Origin: Kryptolebias marmoratus
Lineage: Eukaryota > Chordata > Actinopteri > Cyprinodontiformes > Rivulidae
Reading direction: 5' to 3'
Length of the DNA: 64,000 nucleotides
NCBI RefSeq assembly: GCF_001649575.2
Contig: NC_051434.1
Coordinates: forward strand, 20,710,571-20,774,570
Part shown: positions 11,400 to 22,592 of the stretch, piece by piece
How the letters are laid out: every line of letters begins with the position of its first letter
Numbering within the stretch: position 1 is the stretch's first letter
Program-made: the position numbers and the translations under genes
The notes under the pieces: generated by a model
What the model was told of the DNA's origin: nothing
What the model saw: only the letters and a program-made list of their open reading frames with translations
Database searches by the model: none

Positions 11400-11820
11400 T
11401 ACAGATTATTAACCTCTTAATAAAGTGAGTTAATTTGTTGTTATATGTTTATTTACGGATGATAGGCCAGTTTTAGAGATACTGAGCTAAAAGTTTTTAA
11501 TCCATATAAAAATAGTCACTGCCAACACCCCTCGGTACGTTGTTTAAAACTTTGTCATGAACTGTTAGGGACAATTTCACTGGACCTAGTTTAATTAAAA
11601 TTGAATAAAGTAAGAATTGGGTGTATATGTACGTAAATAATTATTGGATCAAACCCAAATGAAGATGGCCAACGCAGCTACCTTAGCAAATTAAAAAAAA
11701 AAAACAGTTAAAATCTGATAAAATTCAAAGATATTGAGCTAAAATTTAGGGTGGTAAAAAATATTAGTGATCTCTAACACGTCCTCCTAGTGCTAACAGC
11801 TAAATGCATCTTCGAAATTT
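11400..11820 (+). repeat. ~300-bp dispersed repeat, strongly decayed
   Basis: The landmarks survive only in part: CAGTTTTAGAGATACTGAGC, TAACTGTTAGGGAC-like ATGAACTGTTAGGG, GAAGATGGCCAACGCAGC, and AGATATTGAGCTAAAATTTA. Confidence 0.5.
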
Positions 11821-12639
11821 CATAATAATTTAATAAGAAACAATAAATTAATAAGTAACCAAGTATGCACATTAGAAATGCAGTTCACCAACTGTCCAAC
11901 TAAAAATGATCAGTTTCTCAGATTTACTGGAGAAAACAGGCAAAGTTAAATCAGCAGGAGGTGATTAGTTTGTTTTCGAAACCATCGCTGTTCACAAAAA
12001 CGGCCTGATATCACAGTAACACATGAAATATTGATGCAACGAGTTACTTGCCATCCGTGCTCACAGAGACCAGATCGGTTTTCTTTCCAAACTGCTCAGT
12101 TAAACTTCAGCATTTCCGTGGGCGGTTTGCTTCGAGTGTCGAACACGTTTTGTTTGGCTGTGGGGGTGGGAGTCATGACCCCGGAGTCCGGAATATTTTT
12201 ATGCTCTATATTCTTACAGTTTTAATGTAAACCGTGATGTTTTTAGAACTGTTGTGCCTAATGCACAAACTTTAGCTCTGGGCTTCTTATGTGTAAATTG
12301 TTCCTAAAAGACAAAAAACAGAAATATTTTTTATAGCTCTTAGATTAGACATTTTCCATTACTCTATACATTTATTCTGGTTGCATTTTCCACAATTTAG
12401 CTTAATAAACGTAAGAGGACGTCAAAACAGAGAAAATTCTGCACAAGTTTTACACATATAGAAGATGATTTCGATTACTGCACATATTTTCATAGAAAAT
12501 TAAGTTGCCTATGTATTGCACATATAGGTCACAGGAAAAACAGATTTCTTTTCACAAAAAAACAAACAAACAAACTAAAAAACCCATTTAAATTAGATTT
12601 TTTGTTTTAACTCTAAACAACAGTCTGTTTTGCAAAGAT
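11821..12639. other. intron, nothing recognised
   Basis: AT-rich; no gene or repeat assigned. Confidence 0.4.
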
Positions 12640-13490
12640 GTCATTATGCATGTACTATTGAGTGCACATCTCCAACTAAATAACTTTTGGAGTAAGCCCA
12701 TTTTATGATGGCTGCCACAGCCAACTAACCTTAGCAGCAAAATGGCTTTAACTTAGTCAGTTCTACAGATATTGACCTATGGTTTAGTGTGGAAGTAGAT
12801 GGGACTCATCCCCAACACATATTCTGAGCACTAACAGATTGTGCAACATTTTTATTTAAAATTTTGCCATTAACTATTCAGAGTCAACTCTGCCTGTCTG
12901 TTAGCAAAATATCTTGTGACGCTCTGGACAGATTTTACTAAAACATACAGGAAATATTCACTGGATGCACATCTACAACTAATTACCTTTTGGAGGAAAC
13001 CCAATTCAAGATGGCTGCCACAGTCAACTGAGTTTAGGAAACATGACTAGAAAAATGGCTATAATTCAGTCAGTTTCAAAGATATTGAGCGAAGATTTGG
13101 TGTGGTTGTAGCTGAGAGTCATTCACAACACATACTCTAAGTCCTACTTATTGCGTGAGCTCTTTGCTTAGAACTGTAGCATTAACTGTTGGCGTCAAGC
13201 CTGTTTGTCTGTTAGCAAAATATAGTATGAACCACTGGACAAATTTTAATGAAACTTTCAGAAGGTAATGACTGAATGTCCATTTAGAACTGAGTAATTT
13301 TTGGAATCAGTCTAATCCAAGATGGCTGCCACAGCTAATATACATTAGCCAACACAAACATGGCTATATCTGATACAGTTTTACAAATATTGTGCTAAAA
13401 TTTGATGTAGTAGTAGCTGAGAGTTACTCACATATACTCTGAATGTCCCATCTTGCGACATGTCATGAGATTGTGCATGTTTTTTTAAGG
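12640..13490 (+). repeat. ~300-bp dispersed repeat, about 2.7 tandem units
   Basis: The landmark TCTGTTAGCAAAATAT occurs at about 12897 and 13206, roughly 308 bases apart. ATGGCTGCCACAG occurs at about 12709, 13010 and 13322. The units are head-to-tail on the + strand with 15-25 percent visible divergence. Confidence 0.85.
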
Positions 13491-14491
13491 TTTGACCAAA
13501 ATGGAATTGAAGAATTGCTTTTATTAAATGTTATATGCAACATATCAAGTACAACACTTTGTTCTAACATCAGCCTCCCTTTTTATATATTCCTAACATC
13601 AAATCATGGGAGCCTTGCTGTTTACCATCGTTAATAAACTGAATTTTTAGAAGAACTGCTCAGCCGCACGTTACATGAGAATACCAACAGGCACAAAAAC
13701 CTGATTGTGCAGCAGTCATGTACAACCATGAAACAGTTTTGTTGTAAGATTTGCAACAAATGTTCACGTTCACCAGAAGAAAAACTAAACTGAATTTTTT
13801 TTCTTCCTCCCCATCTCTTCTCAATCATCAGGTCAAACTATCCAATGGTTTGTATTTGTAAAGTAATGCCATTCACAGTATTCTTAGCTTTGCTATGAAA
13901 GAGTCATCTGAGGTTAAAAACAGCCCCGTTTGGACTTCCTTTTTTTTTTTTCATCTGAGCTCCACTCTGAGCTGTTTTCTGTCTGCACCAGTGCTCCCCA
14001 GAGTTTACCAAAACCATTGTGAGTCTTGGATTAACCTCCCATTCAGAGTGCAAAACCAAACTGGACTAAGAAAGCAATTAACAGAAGCAGAAAAAACTAG
14101 ATGGAAATCAGTGTTCAAAGATATATATATATATTTTTTTTTTTTCCCAAACCTCTTTCATCATGAATGGAGCTGAGTCGCATTCACCTTTGGACTGAGT
14201 GGGATTCACTGAGCCTGGAGTTCTGTTCCAGGAGTGAACAGTTTCTTTTTCTTTTTGGCAGTTTTCTGTCTGCGATATTAAAAATATCACTTTAACTGGA
14301 AACAGTACCTTTGCAGAGCACAAGAACACTGCTAACGTGACAGCAATAGTTAGAGACCACAAAGACAAAATTAAACCTCAAGTTTTGGGCCAAAACCTTT
14401 TACCAATGTGTTCATCAAGAACAGCTCCTAATTAACAACTTTGAATTTCAGCAGCTGAGTGTGAAGTGAACAGGATGAGAGTCAGCTCCTC
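13491..14491. other. intron; short TA/T tract at 14119-14146
   Basis: Apart from T-rich tracts near 13930 and 14130, nothing was recognised. An open frame at 13895-14176 has no domain. Confidence 0.4.
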
Positions 14492-15124
14492 TAACGGCTT
14501 CAGCATAAAACTAACGTTGCGGGCCGTTTGTTTTCACACATGCCTTTCATCCATGACACACTTGGATTAGAACTCCCAGGAAGCTCCTCCCTCCTCCTAC
14601 AGTGTTAAAATGGGTTTCTTCCATCGGGCTTCTCAACTCTCCTGTCCTTGTACAGATTTTTGCTTCTGTCACCGCAACTTGACATATTTATTGACCCGAC
14701 TGAGACAGTGCACGCCGTTTGGTGTTTGCAAATATAGCGGTGCACAATAATGAGCGAACGAAGAGAACGTGTCCCAACGCTGCTCGGCCGAGGAGTACTT
14801 CCTCCCGGCCACCACAGCCATGAAGAGTTGCCTGGGTGGTCTTGTTAAGTTCATAGATTTCTAAGTTTTGCTGGAACAGTTGTAAACACGGCTGTGTTTT
14901 CTAACAGCCTCCAGCTGCTTCTCAGCAGAAGCAAAATGACTCCATTAAAGCTCACCAGCTTTTCCACAACTTCTGACCAATCACACAACACTTGGTGCAA
15001 ACCTTCAGCCAGGGCCTTGTATCACGAAACAAAAATGCAAACAAAAATGATGCAATTTTCATCACGCGACCACGTGACTGAAAGCCGACTTTGTGACTTC
15101 TCATGGAGTATGCAAAGGCCTTAA
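14492..15124. mobile_element. TTAA-type MITE, copy B (most complete)
   Basis: The left end TAACGGCTTCAGCATA matches the reverse of copy C's end (TTAAGGCTTCAGCATACTCC). The right end is CGACTTTGTGACTTCTCATG then GAGTATGCAAAGGCCTTAA. TTAA lies at 15121-15124. Non-coding. TTAA edges fit Kolobok- or piggyBac-derived MITEs; which one is unresolved. Confidence 0.75.
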
Positions 15125-15139
15125 GGCTGAGGCTGTAGT

Positions 15140-15330
15140 TCTCAACTGGATTTAAGGTGCTAAGCCTTTACCTAAAATATCTGGGAGTCTTGTTTAGGAG
15201 GGATGGTAGGATGGACAAACAGGGCCTTGCCTACAGTAACAAGGCTTTTGTCCGTTTTGTTTGTGGTCCTGGTCTATTTACTGGCTCTATCTATGTTCCA
15301 GGCCTCACCTGTGGTCACCTGTAGTACAAA
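15140..15330 (+). pseudogene. RTE/Rex3-type reverse transcriptase fragment, decayed
   Basis: Read on + with frame breaks it gives KYLGVLFRRDGRMDK, then TGSIYVPGLTCGHL. These match KYLGVLFMNEGKMER and RSIYVPTLIYGHEL in the Rex3-like element at 19469-21375, including spacing in the thumb region. No other part of the element is attached. Confidence 0.55.
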
Positions 15331-15339
15331 AGCGTAGTT

Positions 15340-15462
15340 ACAAAACCAACAAATAGTAGCTCACTATTCCCGATGGAACTGAATAGTTTGCCATAGGAAT
15401 GGTGAAAATAGCACAAAGTATGCAAAAGTAGTTTGACTGCAGGAAAGCAACAGTGTGAATGC
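15340..15462 (+). repeat. flanking module of the AGCTAAAA repeat, isolated copy
   Basis: Contains GGAATGGTGAAAATAGCACA, a TATGCAAAAGTAGTTTGACTG stretch and CAGTGTGAATGCAGACTC, matching modules near 11200 and 52070 without the AGCTAAAA array. Confidence 0.45.
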
Positions 15463-16290
15463 AGACTCAGCACTCACACAGACCTGCTGTAACAGTTGGC
15501 TGTGTAGTAACAGTACAGTTTGCTTAAAGAAGTGTTTCACCAGCTGCCATCAGAGGTTGTTGATGAGGTTCCTTGTTTCTGAGTGGATTGAGCTTCTTTA
15601 ACTTTTCTGAGTAAATACAACAAACATGTTCACATTGAGAGCCTCTCAATATATTTTTTTCAAAGCATGTAATGGATTTGAATGAGTCGGACACATACAG
15701 CAACATTTTTTGTGTGTTGATGTACTCAGTGATATTGCATAATAACCTCTAATCCAAACCTGCTAACCGACCTGCGGTGATAAAGGTTTTATTCATAGGG
15801 CCAATCTGAGACTCCGCCAGCCTCCGAGCAAAGGCGAGCGTATCACTGCTGCAGAGCACTGAGTGCCTTATTTCATTTGAAATATTGATATTTTTCTTTT
15901 TTTTTTTGCCTTCGGAGGTCAGCTGAGCTCGTTGGGGATCAGAGAAGTTGTGTTCCTCAGAGGTAATGTGTTAGCTCCACACCATGTTGGAAAATGTTAG
16001 AGAATTATATCGTGCTTGCTAACGGCCCCTTTTAATGTTTCCCTAATGCCTTCTGACAAAGTGTGGAAATGAATTTCTCTGTTTACCAGAATAAATCTCT
16101 GAGTGTAGATCCAAAAAGGGCCACTGACACACCTTCAAGGATTTATCTGCAGTTTTAACTGACACATGATGAGTAACAGAAAGGAGGAAGAAAAAAATTA
16201 AGCTGGTGTGGTCATTGTGAATTACGATGATTCAGTATTTTTGGATAATGCAGACGGAGATGAGTTTCAGATAATGATGTGCGTTAAGAT
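15463..16290. other. intron; possible conserved block about 15790-16110
   Basis: The stretch is repeat-free and of mixed composition, with words such as GGAGGTCAGCTGAGCTCG and TTTTAATGTTTCCCTAATGC. A conserved regulatory role is only a guess; nothing else was recognised. Confidence 0.25.
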
Positions 16291-16387
16291 GGGCGGNGGG
16301 GGGGGGGTGTCCCTCCTCCTCCTCCTCCTCCTCCTCCTCCTCCCTGCTCCCTGCTCCCTGCTCCCTGCTCCCTGCTCCCTGCCCCCT
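16291..16387. repeat. low-complexity cluster: G-run with N, CTC triplets, CTGCTCC heptamers
   Basis: A G-homopolymer interrupted by an ambiguous base at 16297 is followed by a CTC triplet run (about 16312-16342) and six or so CTGCTCC heptamers (about 16343-16384). The true length is probably uncertain in the assembly. Confidence 0.9.
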
Positions 16388-17439
16388 TGTTACAGCCTAA
16401 TGACACTTTTATGGGAAACTTCATTAGGAGACGGGATGGAGAAATGATGAGCGTCGGATTAGGACAGTGGGATGAAGAGCTGCGCTGTTGGGCTCACCGA
16501 AACATCAGCAAAGATGGAGGAGGGGAGACCACGCAGATGAGTTATTGTTACCTGTTTGAATGATTTACTGTATGCGTTATTACGATGAGCAGCTTATCTC
16601 TCCTCCCTGCTCATTCGGGCCGTTACAGTCAGCCGGACTTCAGCTGCTCTCAGTCGTCGGTGCCGACAACAGAAGGAAAAAGGATGCTTTGCTCAGGGTT
16701 TCTACACACTTTTATGATGCGCAGGATTCCACAAGACGGCGTTAGATCGTGCATAATGTCATTTGCAAGGTTTGACCAAAACGACTGCGTCTGCGCCATT
16801 TCTCAACATAAGATGGATTTAATTTAAAGTTCTGGCATTAAAAGGCGGCAGGGGGAATCTAGAGGGCTTTAGTTTAGTCAGTTTTGGGGCTGTTTTTATG
16901 TGTAAGTCTGAAATGTTTGAATAATGTATAGTGATTTACTTTCTACATGCTCCAAGTACACACACACAAACACACACACACATTCAAAACAACAACAACA
17001 AGAAACATTGACCATATGTAAAGATAAATAGATGGGACTGACATTTCTATTGAAAACATATCACAAAAACCACAAACATACACAAAACAAAACCTCCAAA
17101 AACATTTAGGTGGTGTAGTTCAGTTATTTTGAAGTAGGTTGTGTATAAAAATGACGAACAATAAATATGAGTCGTAGATAGATTTTTGAGTGTAACAGAA
17201 GGATGTAAGAAGGGCGTGCTTACTCCAATACTGTTTTAAGCTCTTGTTAGAAGGATTGAATTTGTCAGTCAATGACATTGAGCTGTGTCATCAATAATGT
17301 CTAGATCACTTGATTTACTCACTCTTATTATTTATTAGACTTCAACAACTGAGGGCTGAATTGGTTTATTACGGGAGCTTTCATCTCCCGTAATAGAACT
17401 CCCGTAGAACATATTATCAGTAAAAGAGACCAAATTTGC
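16388..17439. other. intron; CA-rich tract 16959-16982 and a 9-bp hairpin at 17370-17393
   Basis: TTACGGGAG and CTCCCGTAA form a perfect stem at about 17370-17393, with a further partial copy (CTCCCGTAG) just after it. No gene was recognised. Confidence 0.45.
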
Positions 17440-17618
17440 CTTTTTAGTCCCCCATCACAATGTGAAGCAGGAACTTGGCAATATTCACAAGATGTCCAAT
17501 AAATGGACATGTTGTGAGCAGGATAACTTGGAAAATAAACAATGTACCAACCTCCATTTTGGTGTGTGAATGGGTCTATGAAAAACAGGGTTGCCACTTC
17601 AAAAACCAAGATGGCCAC

Positions 17619-17620
<2 letters not shown>
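17440..17620 (+). repeat. dispersed repeat R1, copy 2
   Basis: The same ordered words as at 5126-5335: GAACTTGGCAATA, GATGTCCAATAAATGG, AGCAGGATAACTTGGAAAAT, CCTCCATTTTGGTGTGTG, GGGTTGCCAC, AAGATGGCCACCAC. Confidence 0.55.

Positions 17621-17621
<1 letters not shown>

Positions 17622-17655
<34 letters not shown>
17622..17655. repeat. TA microsatellite
   Basis: About 17 uninterrupted TA units at the boundary between repeat R1 and the SINE-like sequence. Confidence 0.95.
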
Positions 17656-17659
<4 letters not shown>

Positions 17660-17780
17660 TACCATCTACAGCAGGAGGATGCGGGTGCCTCATCTTCCCC
17701 AGCCAAATTCTGGGTCAGTCTGGGGATTTGAACCTGTGATCTCTCAATCTCTTCTAACCTCTGCAAAACTACTTCCCCCA
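17656..17780 (-). repeat. SINE-like sequence with tRNA-type promoter boxes
   Basis: On the minus strand, a box-A-like stretch (GTAGTTTTGCAGAGGTTAGA, ending near 17752) is followed by a near-consensus B box GGTTCAAATCC (17734-17724). The A-to-B spacing is a little short for a tRNA, and no cloverleaf could be completed, so this is a decayed tRNA-derived SINE head rather than a tRNA gene. Confidence 0.4.
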
Positions 17781-17969
17781 ACATGTATACCCTGCAGAGG
17801 GACACATACCTGCCAACCGTCCCAATCTGGGTGGGACACTCTGAATTTGCCTTCTCTGCTGGCTTGATTCACCAGCACTCCGATCCTGTAGGTGGCAGTA
17901 TTGCACCTAAAGTTCATTTGCCAGCTGCCCAGGGGTCAAGTTGTTTGTTACATAGCAATGGAGGACTAG

Positions 17970-18562
17970 TGGCCCTTTTCCACTGGTGCCTCTACAGCGC
18001 AGCTCAACTTGGCTCAATTCTGCTCAACACAGTTCGGGTGGTTTTCCATTACACTTCAGTAACAGCTTTAGTGGGTGGGTTCATTGTAAATTTGGGCGGT
18101 CCCAGAGTCCAAAACTTGTCGCCACACTCCTTACCAGCTGGTGGCGATAATGCTCCAGTAAGCTGCTTGCCAGCCACCGTGAAACAGGTAGTAGAAAAGA
18201 AGACCCCGAAAAGATACGCAACACAACAATGAAGGACATGGTAGTGATGTTGAACATTCTGCTGAGTCTGTGGCTTTTTGTGAGACTCCAAAAAGAAGAG
18301 TCCTGGAAAAGGCTGCGAGCAGCAAGGCGAAACACTATGGAGAAGTGCAGGAGAGTGACTCTCATTCCCAGTGACTGACCAATCAGTGACCGACAGTCTT
18401 CTGACGTCGCGTTTTTTCAGGCCAGCACAGTACACTTTGAACCACAGGGAATTATCTTCTAAAAAAGGGGCTGGTTCCACAAATCCTTGTTAGTGGAAAA
18501 GCCTTGGAACCGTAGAGAGCCAAGTCGAACCACGCTGTAGAGGCGCCAATGGAAAAGGGCTA
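17970..18562. mobile_element. MITE with inverted ends TRGCCCTTTTCCA
   Basis: Left TGGCCCTTTTCCACTGG then TGCCTCTACAGCG; right CGCTGTAGAGGCGCC then AATGGAAAAGGGCTA. A TAG triplet on each side (17967-17969 and 18563-18565) could be a 3-bp target duplication, as in PIF/Harbinger. The interior, about 590 bp in total, has no transposase. The 143-residue open frame inside it (18480-18049, minus) shows no domain. Confidence 0.7.
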
Positions 18563-18565
18563 TAG

Positions 18566-18973
18566 TTAACAACCTTACCCCTCCATGTCTTTCGGAACTT
18601 CTTTACATTGCTACACCCACTTGTATTCTCAGATCCTCTTCTTCTGTCTGTCTCACTGTTCCCCCTGCTCATCTTGTCACCATGGGGGGCAGAACATTCA
18701 GCCGCTCTGCTCCAAAACTTTTGAACTCACTCCCACCTGATCTCCGTAACATTGACTCTTTGCTACTTTTCAAGTCTACACTCAAAACCCATTTGTTTCA
18801 GGTAGCATAAGGTCTTTAATTGCAATTGCACTGTCTTTTTAAATCTTGTTTTGTAAATTTTATCGCTTGTTTTTATTATGCATTTTAATTTGTTTGCTTT
18901 TTCAAGGTGACCTTGGGTGTCCAGAAAGGCGCCTTCAAATAAAATGTATTATTATTATTATTATTATTATTAG
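18566..18973 (+). pseudogene. LINE 3' end: last ORF2 residues plus ATT-tailed 3' UTR
   Basis: On + the sequence reads RTFSRSAPKLLNSLPPDLRN, then LLLFKSTLKTHLFQVA and a stop, the typical C-terminus of fish L2/CR1-like LINE ORF2. The 3' UTR ends in TCCAGAAAGGCGCC, AATAAAATG and an ATT triplet tail (18948-18973). It is extremely 5'-truncated. Clade assignment is tentative. Confidence 0.65.
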
Positions 18974-19468
18974 AACCCTCTGTGTTGTTTGTTTGGTAGG
19001 ACATTTAAAAAAATAAAAATAAACAAATCCAAGTGGTAGCATGAAGATGAATATAGCTGTGTGTAAACTGCAACTAAAGGACTTCTCTCATCACTGCAGC
19101 TCGTCAAGCTTAAGGTATCATTCAAATACAAAGCTTGTGTTCACAGTATTGAAATTGAAGCTACAGCCATCCTGCCAGTAGGAGGATGAGTTTCTGCTGT
19201 CTCCTGGTAGATGGTCTAACCAGCTCACAGAGACCAAATGATCAGAGAGCCAAACATTCAGAGCCAAAATAAGTCAGTCTACGCCTAACAAAAAGAACAA
19301 ACTCTGGAAAAATGAATTGCAGTGGACTGTAGCTTTATAATGCCATTATTTGTAAGTTAGCTATTGTTTTTTATCAAAATTATTATCGTATCTGTCATCA
19401 TTATTATTATAAATATAATTTAATTTGCACCTTGAGTTTGCATCTATCTGTACTAAAAATTAAGATAT
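18974..19468. other. intron, nothing recognised
   Basis: AT-rich sequence between two LINE insertions. Confidence 0.4.
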
Positions 19469-19470
19469 AA

Positions 19471-19538
19471 CATCCATCCATCCATCCATCCATCCATCCA
19501 TCCATCCATCCATCCATCCATCCATCCATCCATCCATC
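19471..19538. repeat. CATC/GATG tetranucleotide tract (Rex3-type 3' tail)
   Basis: Seventeen uninterrupted units directly abut the C-terminal end of the Rex3-like element in its tail position. Confidence 0.95.
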
Positions 19539-19578
19539 TTCTTCTGCTTATCTGGGGTTGGGTCGCTGGGGTAGCAGC

Positions 19579-21322
19579 CTAAGCAGGGAAACCCAGACTT
19601 CCCTCTCCCCAGCCACTTGGGCCAGCTCCTCCGGGGAAATCCCAAGGCGTTCCCAGGCCAGCCGAGAAATATAGTCCCGGATGCCCGAGCCACCTCAAAT
19701 GGCTCCTCTTGACATGGAGAAGCAGCGGCTCTACTCTGAGTCCCTCCCGGATGACCGAACTTCTCACCCTATCTCTAAGGGAGAGCCCAGACACCCTGCG
19801 GAGAAAACTCATTTCAGCCGCTTGTATTTGCGATCTCGTTCTTTCGGTCACTACCCAAAGCTCGTGACCATAGATGAGGGTAGGAACATAGATCGACCGG
19901 TAAATCGAGAGCTTCGCTTTTTGACTCAGCTCTCTCTTCACCATGACAGATTGGTACAGTGCCCGCTTCACTGCAGATGCTGCACCAATCTGCCTGTCGA
20001 TCTCCCTCTCCATTTTTCCCTCATTCATGAACAAGACCCCTAGATACTTAAACTCCTCCACTTGGGGCAGGACATCTTCCCCAACCCAGAGAAGGCACTC
20101 TACCCTTTTCCGGCTCAAGACCATGGCGCTGATCCTCATCCCAGCTGCTTCACACTCAGCTGCAAACCGCTCCAGCAAAAGCTGTAGATCATGGCCTGAT
20201 GAAGCCAATAGGACCACATCATCTGCAAAAAGCAGAGACACAATCCTAAGGCTACCAAAACGGATCCCCTCAACACCTTGGCTGCGCCTAGAAATTCTGT
20301 CTATAAACGTTATAAACAGAATCGGTGGCAAAGGGCAACCTTGGCGGAGTCCAACTCTCACTGGAAATTAATCCGACTTACTGCCGGCAATGCGGACCAA
20401 GCTCTGACACCGGTCATATAGGGACCTAACAGCCCGTATCAAAGGGCCTGGTACCCCATACTCCCGGAGCACCCCCACAGGATTCCCAGAGGGACACGGT
20501 CGAACGCCTTCTCCAAGTCCACAAAACACATGTAGACTGGTTGGGTGAATTCCCATGCACCCTCAAGGACCCTTCCGAGGGTGTAGAGCTGGTCCAGTGT
20601 TCCACGACCAGGACGAAAACCAAACTGCTCGTCCTAATCCCAGGTATACTATCAGACGAACACTTTTCTCCAGAATCCCCAAATAGACCTTACCAGGGAG
20701 GCTTAAGAGTGTGATCCCTCTGTAGTTGGAACACACTCTCCAGTCCCTCTTTTTGAATAAGGGGACCACCACCCCGGTTTGCCAATCCAGGGGAACTGCC
20801 CCCAATGTCCACGTTAAACAACACAACCCTACAACATCCAGAGCCTTAAGGAACTCCGGACGAATCACATCCACCCCAGGAGCCTTGCCACAGAGAAACT
20901 TCTTAACGACCTCGGTGAACCTCAGCACCGGAGATTGGAGAGCCCGATCCAAAGTTCCCAGGCGCCGCCTCCTCAATGGAAGACGTGCTGGTGGGATTGA
21001 GGAGGTCTTTGAAGTATTCCGCTCACTCACCCATGACATCCCAAGTCGAGGTCAGAAGCACACCACCCTCACCATAAACAGTGTTGGTGCTGCACTGCTT
21101 TCCCCTCCTGAGATGCCGTATGGTGGACCAGAATCACCTCGAAGCTATGCAGAAGTCTTTCTCAGTGGCCTCTCCGAACTCCTCCCATGCCCAGGTTTTT
21201 GCCTTAGCAACCATACGAGCTGCATGCCGCTTGCACTGCCGGTACCCGTCAGCTGCTTCTGGAGTCCCAGAGGCCAAGAAGGCCCGATAGAACTCCTTCT
21301 TCAGCCTGACAGCATCCCTCAC
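19579..21322 (-). pseudogene. Rex3-like reverse transcriptase, frameshifted
   Basis: Successive minus-strand pieces, in order: RLKKEFYRAFLASGTPEAAD (about 21300), VVVPLFKKRDWRVCSNYRGI (about 20760), a broken palm segment at 20623-20370, then a 260-residue open frame from 20361. This frame holds GLRQGCPLPPILFITFIDRI, the catalytic FADDVVLLASS and the thumb motif FKYLGVLFMNEGKMEREID. The catalytic FADD is intact, but at least three frame changes separate the pieces. Near the C-terminus, HLRWLGH jumps straight to a segment normally some 40 residues further on, showing a deletion. It was an enzyme for target-primed reverse transcription; this copy is dead. Confidence 0.88.
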
Positions 21323-21375
21323 CGCCGGTGTCTACCAGTGGGTTCGAGGGTTGCCGCCACGACAGGCACCAACTA

Positions 21376-21899
21376 TAATATATAACATGGACTATCAAAT
21401 AAGATAAAAAATAAACATTTTTGTTGTTTTAATATCAGGTGTGTTTATTCATGTTGGAATTAGGAAGGGAGCATCTGTTACAGATCATACTGGACAAATG
21501 GCGGACTCATGAGTCGTACAGCCAGATATGGGGTTTTGTTATTAAAGTTATTTTCTATTTGTACATATACTTGTTCTGTGTTACCTGTTTAGTAGAGTTC
21601 TCAGGGTAGCCTGTTCTGTTACTACATATTTAATGTGGTGCAAAGGATAGTTTGTGATAAAAGTACACTACGATGCAGTCAAGACAAAGTCATGGTGCTC
21701 ATTGTGTAATCAAAAAACAGCAAAATAAGGGAAATGCAGTTTTCAAGTATGATCTCAGATCAAGTTCAGCTTAAAGGCTAGTTGTAAATCAGTTTTCTAT
21801 CTTTTACTACATATATAATCTACTGATTTTATGTTGTTTTAATAATCCTAAGAATTTAGCAAAATGCACTTCAAATACTTTTGAATAGATTTTTACAAC
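21376..21899. other. intron, nothing recognised
   Basis: AT-rich, no repeat assigned. Confidence 0.4.
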
Positions 21900-21904
21900 G
21901 TTTT

Positions 21905-22587
21905 TGTCAGGATTCAAGCTTTTCTTGGAGAGCAGTTCAGCGTCAGACAGACATGGGAGACAAACGTAACGAGAAGTGATTTTATTTACAGTGAACAGAT
22001 AGTGCGAGAGAGGACGGGAACCGGGAAAAAGAGGACGTAGTGAGTTTAGGGTTTCTTCGGGACAGGAGCAGGTAAGTGCGAACAGAGTTATTTTCCAGAT
22101 GAGAGTTCTTACAGTGAGATGAGCAGTTCACAACATGGAGGTGAGAGGATGAGGTAGGTACTTCCCAGTAGAAGATTGGTTAGCTCTCCAGAAGGCAACA
22201 TGTAAGTCTCCTTTCCAGGTGGCAGCAGTTCAGTTGGCAGACAGGCACAGGTAAACGGATTGGGCACTTAACTTTGTGGCAAGTTCCGAACGCAGACCAG
22301 ACTGGATCCACAAAAACAGACAGATAATCCTGAGGATGTGCAGAGAAGAACAAACACGGTTCTCAGAAAAGCGGTTTCACAAAAAACTGAGATTACTAAA
22401 AAGCTTAGAACTTTACCACATGGCAAACAATGCTCCAGCGCTGATCTGGTTCCCACCACAGCCTTAAGTACCCAACTTCTCCTGATTAGCCTGATCCGCT
22501 GCAGGTGTGGAAAGAGTGAAGAGGCGCTGCCAATCAGCAGTCAGGACGGCCCACCAGGAAGTACCACACAAACTCCAAATCACCACA
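21905..22587 (-). mobile_element. solo LTR, family B-like, with 5-bp target duplication
   Basis: A 683-bp block bounded by TGTCAGG and CCACA (TG...CA ends) and flanked by GTTTT on both sides (21900-21904 and 22588-22592). An inverted CTTAAG-type promoter word near 22466 suggests minus orientation. No internal coding region and no second LTR nearby. Confidence 0.7.
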
Positions 22588-22592
22588 GTTTT

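Larger units (their letters stand above)
19469..21375 (-). mobile_element. Rex3-like RTE LINE, 5'-truncated, with GATG tail
   Basis: The minus-strand element runs from about 21375 to a GATG-repeat 3' tail at 19538-19471. A tandem-GATG tail with almost no 3' UTR is the known signature of Rex3. Possible short target duplication: ATATAAC flanks both ends (near 19465 and 21380). Its reverse transcriptase is described separately. The domain upstream of the RT is missing. Confidence 0.85.

Noticed and set aside
17724..17772. tRNA gene on the minus strand
   Set aside because: Box A and B are recognisable, but spacing is short and no acceptor or anticodon stems form. Reported as SINE-like instead.
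18049..18480. 143-residue minus-strand open frame
   Set aside because: It lies within a non-coding MITE, shows no domain, and overlaps other open frames of equal quality.
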